Source: Salinicola halophilus (lineage in GTDB: Bacteria; Pseudomonadota; Gammaproteobacteria; Pseudomonadales; Halomonadaceae). Taken from it: a DNA stretch of 64,000 nt. Shown here piece after piece: positions 57,885-64,000 of this stretch. Position 1 is the first letter of the stretch; each line of letters begins with the position of its first letter. Below the pieces are notes generated by a model that was not told where the DNA came from, did no database searches, and saw nothing but the letters and a program-made list of their open reading frames with translations. Made by a program: the position numbers and the translations under genes. The stretch lies in NCBI RefSeq assembly GCF_003206155.1, contig NZ_PZJV01000008.1, positions 1-64,000 on the forward strand. Direction: 5' to 3'.

Positions 57885-59512
57885 CACTGGGCGTTGGCCC
57901 AGAGCTGTAGCGCGCCGAGGGCGGCGAGACTCAAGAAGAACCAGACGATCAGTCCGATGCAGCGTCGGCGCGTGACGCGGGCGTCGTCGCCGACCGCTTC
58001 GGCATTGGCGCTTCGCCCCTTGAGCACCGCCTGCATGTCGGGGGCGGTCTCGTCGATGGCCACATCGGCGAGTTGCTCACGGCCTGGCGCCGGCGCGGTC
58101 AGACTCACCGCATAGCCCACACCCATCGAGACGATGAGCCCCACCGCGTTCTGATAGAGCCAGGAAATACCCAGCTGCGAGGCGGCCCAGACCGCCGCCA
58201 TGCCGACGATCATTCCAGCCACCGCGCCACGACCGTTGCTGCGATGGGTCAGCACCGCCAGTAGAAAGACCCCGAGCAGCGCGCCGTAGAACCAGGAGCC
58301 GATGCGGTTGACCGCCTCGATCACCGGGCCGAGATTGCCGGCGAAGAAGGCAAAGGCGGTGGCATAGAGTCCCCAGAAGACGGTCGCCCAGCGCGAGGCG
58401 CGAAGGTAGTGGCGCTCGCTGGCATCGCGGCGAACGTAGCGGGCGTAGAAGTCGCGCACCGTTACCGCGGAGAGGGAGTTCAGCGCGGAGTCGAGACTCG
58501 ACATCGCCGCGGCGAAGACCCCGGCGATCACGAGTCCGGTGATGCCCACCGGAAACGCCTCCACCACATAGCGCGGGAACAGCTCGTTGAGGTTTTCCGG
58601 CGCGGTGAGGCCGTGCTGCTGATAGTAGGCGGCAAGCATCACGCCGATGAACAAAAAGAGCAGCATCTGCGGCACCAGCAGATAGCCGCCGATCAGCAAG
58701 GATCGCTGCCCCTCGGCAATGGAGGGGCTGGTGAGCACGCGCTGAATCTGGCTCTGGTCGGTCCCGAAGTAGGCGACGTGCATCACCACGCCGCCGATCA
58801 ACCCGGCCCAGATCGAGTAGGTCACGGTGGGGTCGAGAGAGAAATCGAGCGTATCGAAAAGCCCGTTGGCGGCGCCGTACGCAAAGACATCGCTCCAGCC
58901 GCCGGGCAGACTCGTGACCATCAGCACCATGCTGAGAATGGCGCCGAGCCAGAGCACGAACATCTGCACCACGTCGGTCCAGATGACGGCGCTGATACCG
59001 CCGAGCACGGTATAGCTCACGGCGATCACCGCCATCAGCACGATGGTGACGTTGACGTTCCAGCCGGTGACCACGGCGAGCACCAGTGCCGGGGCGTAGA
59101 GCACCACGCCGGTGGCGAGCCCGCGAGCAACGAGAAACAGCAGTGCCGCCAGCGAGCGGGTGACCGGGCCGAAACGGCGCTCGAGCAGCTCGTAGATGCT
59201 GTAGATGCCGGCGCGGTGGAAGATAGGGACCAGCACCACGATCAGCACCGCCATCGCCAGCGGTACGTTGATGAAGGTGGCCAGCCGCTCCAGGCCGCCG
59301 TCGAAACCCCAGCCCGGCGCGCCGATGAAGGTGATGGCGCTGGCCTGGGTCGCCATGACCGAAAGCCCGATGGCCCAGCCGGGAATCTTTCGCCCGCCGA
59401 GAAAGTAGTCCTGCGTGCTCTCCTGATCCTTGCCGAAGCGCGCACCCAGCCAGGCGATGCCCGCGACGTAGACGATCAGAACGAGGGTATCGATCAGCGT
59501 GAAGTCACCCAC
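57884..59512 (-). CDS. Sodium:solute symporter (SSS family), sugar-like
   Basis: This 542-residue carrier has about 14 hydrophobic segments. The N-terminal STQDYFLGGRKIPGWAIGLS (about residues 32-51) and TQASAITFIGAPGWGFDGGL, with AAAMSSLDSALNSLSAVTV (about 335-353), match the SGLT-like branch. Its position beside kdgK suggests a sugar acid or uronate as substrate (inference). The start is a GTG a few bases after GAGGTGGG. Its stop overlaps a possible GTG start of the next gene. Confidence 0.9.
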   Translation of the reverse strand: MGDFTLIDTLVLIVYVAGIAWLGARFGKDQESTQDYFLGGRKIPGWAIGLSVMATQASAITFIGAPGWGFDGGLERLATFINVPLAMAVLIVVLVPIFHRAGIYSIYELLERRFGPVTRSLAALLFLVARGLATGVVLYAPALVLAVVTGWNVNVTIVLMAVIAVSYTVLGGISAVIWTDVVQMFVLWLGAILSMVLMVTSLPGGWSDVFAYGAANGLFDTLDFSLDPTVTYSIWAGLIGGVVMHVAYFGTDQSQIQRVLTSPSIAEGQRSLLIGGYLLVPQMLLFLFIGVMLAAYYQQHGLTAPENLNELFPRYVVEAFPVGITGLVIAGVFAAAMSSLDSALNSLSAVTVRDFYARYVRRDASERHYLRASRWATVFWGLYATAFAFFAGNLGPVIEAVNRIGSWFYGALLGVFLLAVLTHRSNGRGAVAGMIVGMAAVWAASQLGISWLYQNAVGLIVSMGVGYAVSLTAPAPGREQLADVAIDETAPDMQAVLKGRSANAEAVGDDARVTRRRCIGLIVWFFLSLAALGALQLWANAQ

Positions 59513-59604
59513 GGCCCACCTCGAATTGTTGTTATCGACGCTCTCAACGTATCACGTTTTGATCGCCACGCTGCCGAGCCTCCCGACGCGGCGGGCACTG
59601 GCGC

Positions 59605-59956
59605 TCAGCGACGCTTGAGGCAATCGCGCAGTACCACGGCGTTGTTGTACACCTCGTCTTTTGCCGCGTAGACCAGCGTTACCCCCCCCGTTCTGCGCGT
59701 GCTCACGAAGCGTCTGCGTCAGCCGAGAATCGGCTCGGCGAAGCTCCTCGCGGTAGGCCGCGTAGAACTTCTCCCAACGGTCACGGTCGTGACCGAACCA
59801 CTCACGACGCGATTTCGACGGCGCCAGATCTCGATACCACGCGTCGATGGACGCATCCGCCTTCGCCACCCCGCGCGGCCACATGCCGTCGACCAGTGCC
59901 CGGTGGCCGTCGCCCTCGTTCGTCTCGTCGTAGAGACGTTTGAGCTGAACCCTCAT
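59605..59956 (-). pseudogene. DUF488-family protein, frameshifted in a G-run
   Basis: The start MRVQLKRLYDETNEGDGHRA and GMWPRGVAKADASIDAW, then EWFGHDRDRWEKFYAAYREE, are clearly DUF488 (YeaO-like). At 59682-59689 there are eight G's on the coding strand; with seven the frame would go on to VTLVYAAKDEVYNNAVVLRD and CLKRR before a stop at 59605, exactly the family end. As written the frame continues to 59552 with an unrelated tail. This is a real lesion, a phase-variable tract or a sequencing error. The start follows GGAGG. Confidence 0.85.
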
Positions 59957-60031
59957 CTCGTCCTCCGCCGGAAAAGCCTCGATCGACGCTGGCAGCGTAG
60001 CCAATCGACACGACCGACAGCTGCGCATACG

Positions 60032-60056
60032 AAAAACCCCGGCACATGGCCGGGGT
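60032..60056 (-). terminator. Rho-independent terminator of betT
   Basis: An eight-base-pair stem (ACCCCGGC at 60036-60043, GCCGGGGT at 60049-60056) is followed on the minus strand by TTTTTCG. It lies 20 bases past the betT stop. Confidence 0.88.
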
Positions 60057-60076
60057 CTGTCGTGAACGCGAGCGGG

Positions 60077-62140
60077 TCAGGCCGGAGGCTGCTCCGGGCT
60101 GTCCGGCATGTTGATGCTGCTCGGATCCTCGCGGTTCATGTGGAGGAACTGCAGGTGGCGCTCGTACTGATCGAGAATGTCGTCGATCACCTGCGCCTGG
60201 GTGTAGCCGGTCAGGTCGTAGCCCTGGCTCCCCTCGAGCAGATAGACCTCCAGACGATAGTAGCGACCGCTGCTGCGCGGCGTGCGCATGGCGAACGACG
60301 GCATCGAGAACGGATGCGTCCAGATCTGGTAGGTGAAGTTCTGCTCGCTGCCGAGATCGACGTAGAGCGACAGATAGTCGTCGTCGTTCTGGGCGCCCTC
60401 GGTGATGTCGACGCTGACACCCTGCTTGACCAGTTCGTCACGCACCGCCTCCATTGCCGGGCGGCCGGTCTCGGCCAGAAAGCGGTTGGCTTCGTTGCGA
60501 TCGGGGAAGGACATCGCTCGCTTCAGGCGCGTACGCCAGTCGTAGTTCTGCTCGCGTCCGCTCGGCGCCATGCGTCCGGAAAGCGATCCCGACAGGCTCA
60601 GACGATGGCTGTCCTCCTTGAACGCCTCGACCTTCAGCGCCTTGTAGAGTCCGGCGATCATGAAGAAGAGCACGATCGAGAACGGCAGACCGGTGATCAC
60701 CACTGCGCTCTGCAGCGTCGAGAGCCCGCCGGCAAGCAGCAGTGACAGTGTCAGCACGCCGATCACCGCCGACCAAAGAATGCGCATCCAGATGGGCGCA
60801 TCGCTGTTGACGTCTTTCAGATGCGAGGTGAAGTTCGACAGTACCAGCGCCCCGGAGTCACCCGAGGTGATGAAGAACACGATCGCCAGGATGCTCACCG
60901 CGGCGGTAGTGAAGAGCGGGAACGGATACTCCTGCAGGAACAGATAGATCCCCCCCGGCGGGTTGTCCATGACCTGCTGACCGAACTCGGAAGCGCCATT
61001 CATTGCCATGTCGATGGCGCTGTTACCCAGGATCGACATCCAGATCATCATGAACGCGATGGGCAGCGTCAGCGTACCGGCGACGAACGTCCGGATGGTG
61101 CGACCGCGTGAGATGCGCGCCAGGAAGAGTCCCACGAACGGGCCCCAGGCGATCCACCAGGCCCAGAAGAAGAGCGTCCAGGCGTTGAGCCAATCGGTGG
61201 GACGATCGAAGGCGTAGGTGTTGAACGACATCGAGACGAAGTTCGACAGATAGTCGCCGACGTTCATCACCAGCGCGTTGAGCAGGAAGATCGTCTTGCC
61301 GGCGAACAGCACGAACAGCAGCAGCGCCACCGCCAGCAGAATGTTGAACTCGGAGAGCCGGCGGATGCCTCGCTCGACACCGGTGACCGCGGAGATGGTC
61401 GCGAATGCCACGATCATCAGCACCAGTGCCGTCTGCGTCCAGACGCTCTCGGTGATGCCGAACATGAAATCCAGTCCGAAATTCAACTGGATGACGCCGA
61501 TTCCCAGGCTCGCCGCGATCCCGAATACCGTCCCCAGCACCGCGGCGATGTCGACCACGTGACCGATCGGGCCGAAGATCCGCTTGCCGAAGATGGGATA
61601 GAGCGCGCTGGAGATGGTCAGCGGCAGATTGTGACGATAGCTGAAGAACGCCAGCGCCATTCCGATCAGCGTGTAGATCCCCCAGCCCGACATTCCCCAG
61701 TGGAGAAAGGTGATCTGCATGGCGTGACGCGCGGCGGCCACCTGATCGTCCGGCGCGTTGGGCGCGTTGTAGAACTGGGTCAGCGGTTCGGCGAGGGCGA
61801 AGAAGATCACGCCGATCCCGATCCCCGCGGAGAAGAGCATCGCCGACCAGGAGAAGATGTTGAAGTCGGGCCGCGAGTGCTCCGGGCCGAGCCGGATCTT
61901 GCCGAAGCGCGAGACGCCGATGAAGATCACGAAAGCGAGGTAAATGACGACGGTAAGAAAGTAGTACCAGCCGAAAGTGTTGGAGATCCAGCCAAGCAGC
62001 GCATTGATGATGCCGTTGGCCTGTTCGGTTGCCACCATCGCCCACAGCGAGAAGACGACGATGCCGATCACGGATCCATAGAAGACGACCGGGTTGAGGC
62101 GGTCTTCGGTTCTCGATTGAGGATCGGGACTGTTGGTCAT
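60077..62140 (-). CDS. betT: BCCT-family choline/betaine transporter (BetT type)
   Basis: This 687-residue carrier has 12 membrane segments and the BCCT signatures WGMSGWGIYTLIGMALAFFS (about residues 150-169) and FFWAWWIAWGPFVGLFLARI with SRGRT (about 326-350). A long cytoplasmic C-terminal domain (about 515-687) is typical of BetT. It imports choline or betaine with H+ or Na+ for osmoprotection. No betIBA genes are in the window. The gene stands alone with its own terminator. Confidence 0.93.
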   Translation of the reverse strand: MTNSPDPQSRTEDRLNPVVFYGSVIGIVVFSLWAMVATEQANGIINALLGWISNTFGWYYFLTVVIYLAFVIFIGVSRFGKIRLGPEHSRPDFNIFSWSAMLFSAGIGIGVIFFALAEPLTQFYNAPNAPDDQVAAARHAMQITFLHWGMSGWGIYTLIGMALAFFSYRHNLPLTISSALYPIFGKRIFGPIGHVVDIAAVLGTVFGIAASLGIGVIQLNFGLDFMFGITESVWTQTALVLMIVAFATISAVTGVERGIRRLSEFNILLAVALLLFVLFAGKTIFLLNALVMNVGDYLSNFVSMSFNTYAFDRPTDWLNAWTLFFWAWWIAWGPFVGLFLARISRGRTIRTFVAGTLTLPIAFMMIWMSILGNSAIDMAMNGASEFGQQVMDNPPGGIYLFLQEYPFPLFTTAAVSILAIVFFITSGDSGALVLSNFTSHLKDVNSDAPIWMRILWSAVIGVLTLSLLLAGGLSTLQSAVVITGLPFSIVLFFMIAGLYKALKVEAFKEDSHRLSLSGSLSGRMAPSGREQNYDWRTRLKRAMSFPDRNEANRFLAETGRPAMEAVRDELVKQGVSVDITEGAQNDDDYLSLYVDLGSEQNFTYQIWTHPFSMPSFAMRTPRSSGRYYRLEVYLLEGSQGYDLTGYTQAQVIDDILDQYERHLQFLHMNREDPSSINMPDSPEQPPA

Positions 62141-62654
62141 GCGGCTCCCATCTTGTCGGTTCGTTGTTGTTGATCGACCCCGCTTACTGCCCCTGTCCGG
62201 ACGCGAATCCCGTGACTTGGCATCGGCATCGATCCTGAGTGCCCGCGTGGGGCCGTTGCCCCCGACTGAGTTAAGTCGAGTTCCCCCCGGTTAGCCAGAG
62301 AAGGTTGGCTCGATCGGCCTCGAACACACGGCGCTCTCTTTTTTTATTGATCGGCCAATTAAAATACGGCGTTATCGATGGGCTTTCAATACAGCACGCT
62401 GCGTTATCGAAAGTGATGGCGCAGGCAGAAGATGCGCCTCGCCCCCCGGGAGGATCCGAGGAAAATCGTTCGGGGAAGGTCTATCGAGAAGAGTCTATCG
62501 AGAAAGGGCGTTCGAGGCAGATCGCGCGCGAGAGGACCGTCAAAGAACAGGGCGCGGGTGACGGCTCACGTCACGACGCGCCCTTCGCGTCGTCATCCTG
62601 GCAGCCGCCGCCCTGGCGGCGGTCGGCCTTCACCCGCACCATTCGCTGCCGGGA
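62141..62654. other. Intergenic region upstream of betT, with short direct repeats
   Basis: About 510 bases without a supported gene. GCGTTATCGA occurs at 62369-62378 and 62401-62410, exactly 32 bases apart, in an AT-rich part. GTCTATCGAGAA occurs at 62479-62490 and 62493-62504. A perfect hairpin ACGACGCG/CGCGTCGT (62573-62593) lies past the dgt stop but has no T-run. GGGGC/GCCCC near 62251 is a small hairpin. Arg-rich open frames here look like chance frames. Confidence 0.5.
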
Positions 62655-63989
62655 TCAGTCGCCCTTGAGACGCCCGCCCATCTCCTGGGCGAGTTCGACG
62701 GCGTAGTGATCGGTCATGCCGCCGATGAAGTCGAGCATGCGCCGATAGCTCTCGTAGAGCGGCCAGGAAGGCTTGGGCGTGTTCTCGCCGATCAGCGCCA
62801 GTACGCGTTGATGCTTGAACGATGACTGCCCGGTGTGATGCAGCTCGTGGGCGGCGCCGATGAACGCCTCGAGCAGAATGCCCAGCGTGGTGTAGGCGCC
62901 GATCTCGAGCTTCGCCTTGCGTTCGTTCTGGAAGATTCGCTCCCGGGCGAGTTGCTTGGCCGAGGCCACGCCCCAGGTCAGATCCGGATGGCAGAGCTCG
63001 AGCAGATCCTCGGTGAGCGCGCCGTTGAGCAGCGCGGTCTCGTGCTGCACGAAGACCGCCCCCACCTCGTTGACCGCCCGCTCCATCGCCGCCCCGCGAA
63101 GCGCGGCGATACGGCGGCGCTGCGATACACCGGCCTCCGCCATTCCCTCATAGCCCTGGGGCGGCTCGCCGGCGATCTGCAGCAGCACGTCGGCGACCTC
63201 CTCGTAGCGCAGGATGCCCATCTCCAGGCCGTCCTCGAGGTCGAGCAGCGCATAGCAGATGTCGTCGGCGGCCTCGACCAGATAGGCGAGCGGATGACGG
63301 CACCACTTCGACTCGCCCACCTGCTTCATGCCGAGACGCTCGGTGACCTCCTCCAGCAGCGCCTTCTCCGACTGGTAGCAGCCGAACTTGCCCATCGCCC
63401 CGCCGTGCTCCACGGTCCAGGGGTATTTCAAAAGCGTACCCAGAGTCGCCGCGGAGAGCTTCATGCCGCCGCGAAACTGGTTGTACTCGATCTGCGTGAC
63501 GACGCGAAAACCCTGGGCGTTGCCCTCGTAGGTGAGCAGGTCGTTGCGCTGGGCCTCGTCGAGGCCGTCGAGCAGCCCGCTACCGGCGTGCTCGGTCCAC
63601 TTGAACCAGTCCCGAATGGCGTACTCGCCGGCGTGGCCGAACGGCGGGTTGCCGATGTCATGGCCGAGACACGCCGCCTGGACGATCACCCCGAGATCCG
63701 CCGGACTCACCCACGCCGGCAGACGCTCGCGCAGCTCTTCCCCCACGATCATGCCGAGACTGCGCCCGACGCAGCCCACCTCCAGCGAGTGGGTCAACCG
63801 GGTGTGGATATGATCGTTGTCGGTGAGCGGATGGACCTGCGTCTTGCGCCCCAGCCGGCGAAACGAGCCGGAAAAGACGATGCGATCGTAGTCCTTGTGG
63901 AACGGGCTGCGACCGATCTCGCCGCGCGACGTCCGGGCATCGTGCAGACGGATGGGGTCGAGCAGGTGTTCCCACTGCATGGCGGTCAT
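62655..63989 (-). CDS. dgt: Deoxyguanosinetriphosphate triphosphohydrolase-like protein
   Basis: This 444-residue HD-domain enzyme cleaves dGTP or other dNTPs to the nucleoside and triphosphate. Metal-site residues are visible in IHTRLTHSLEVGCVGRSLG (His, about residues 61-79), AACLGHDIGNPPFGHAGEYA (HD, about 104-123) and YLVEAADDICYALLD (Asp, about 236-250). The N-terminal DRIVFSGSFRRLGRKTQVHP is the family start. The ATG follows GGAGAG at the right edge of the window. It matches the pseudomonad-like long class. Confidence 0.94.
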   Translation of the reverse strand: MTAMQWEHLLDPIRLHDARTSRGEIGRSPFHKDYDRIVFSGSFRRLGRKTQVHPLTDNDHIHTRLTHSLEVGCVGRSLGMIVGEELRERLPAWVSPADLGVIVQAACLGHDIGNPPFGHAGEYAIRDWFKWTEHAGSGLLDGLDEAQRNDLLTYEGNAQGFRVVTQIEYNQFRGGMKLSAATLGTLLKYPWTVEHGGAMGKFGCYQSEKALLEEVTERLGMKQVGESKWCRHPLAYLVEAADDICYALLDLEDGLEMGILRYEEVADVLLQIAGEPPQGYEGMAEAGVSQRRRIAALRGAAMERAVNEVGAVFVQHETALLNGALTEDLLELCHPDLTWGVASAKQLARERIFQNERKAKLEIGAYTTLGILLEAFIGAAHELHHTGQSSFKHQRVLALIGENTPKPSWPLYESYRRMLDFIGGMTDHYAVELAQEMGGRLKGD

Positions 63990-64000
63990 CGGTCTCTCCA

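Noticed and set aside
62573-62593. Perfect hairpin past dgt taken as a terminator
   Set aside because: The stem is good but there is no T-run on the minus strand, so I left it as an uncertain structure.
62305-62706. Arg/Ser-rich open frame before and into dgt
   Set aside because: It lacks a ribosome site, overlaps the dgt 3' end and has no recognisable protein features.

Overview
The window is a GC-rich, gene-dense stretch of chromosome from a gammaproteobacterium, most likely a halophilic Halomonadaceae member (Halomonas, Salinicola or Chromohalobacter type). This rests on the mix of genes: BetT-type choline/betaine carrier, TRAP-TAXI, TctABC, NSS, SSS and other Na+-coupled carriers, PrlC next to a YheV-type protein, MsrPQ, and a metK/tkt/epd/pgk core laid out as in Pseudomonas-related lineages. 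The taxon is an inference. I see no phage, insertion sequence, CRISPR array or rRNA.

Layout. 0.4-8.6 kb: housekeeping genes (gamma-carbonic-anhydrase-like protein, NSS carrier, oligopeptidase A with a YheV-type zinc ribbon, HAD hydrolase, YdjM-like membrane protein, periplasmic Cu/Zn SOD, CDF metal exporter). 9.2-18.7 kb: a selenocysteine and formate module holding tRNA-Sec (selC), selB, selA, fdhE and a three-subunit membrane formate dehydrogenase. Its alpha subunit is one 1024-residue gene read through an in-frame UGA (Sec198) followed by a SECIS-like hairpin. 19-24.8 kb: a TRAP-TAXI transporter whose binding protein has long low-complexity arms, and a CPA1 antiporter. 25-41.7 kb: central carbon genes metK, tkt, epd and pgk, interrupted by a Gfo/Idh oxidoreductase, an FMN riboswitch with a RibH2-like lumazine synthase, tctABC, a class I fructose-bisphosphate aldolase, lrgAB, a hydrolase and a truncated aconitase-X-like protein. 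The block ends at tRNA-Ser(CGA). 41.9-64 kb: carriers (two SSS, AEC, DASS, BCCT) interspersed with catabolic and stress genes: 3-dehydroshikimate dehydratase, msrPQ, ghrB-like reductase, HAD phosphatase, yciH, YbaY-type lipoprotein, aldo/keto reductase, sirtuin, NERD-like protein, kdgK, a frameshifted DUF488 gene and dgt.

How it fits together. The carriers import carboxylates, sugars and osmolytes. The enzymes feed KDG phosphorylation, the Calvin/pentose/glycolytic core, glyoxylate/hydroxypyruvate reduction and formate oxidation to quinone. The most notable regulatory signal is a palindrome, GACTTTAGTC. It occurs perfectly in the upstream regions of the formate dehydrogenase, TRAP-TAXI and TctABC operons, with weaker copies before the ghrB-like and AEC genes. 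This suggests a shared regulon for C1/carboxylate metabolism.
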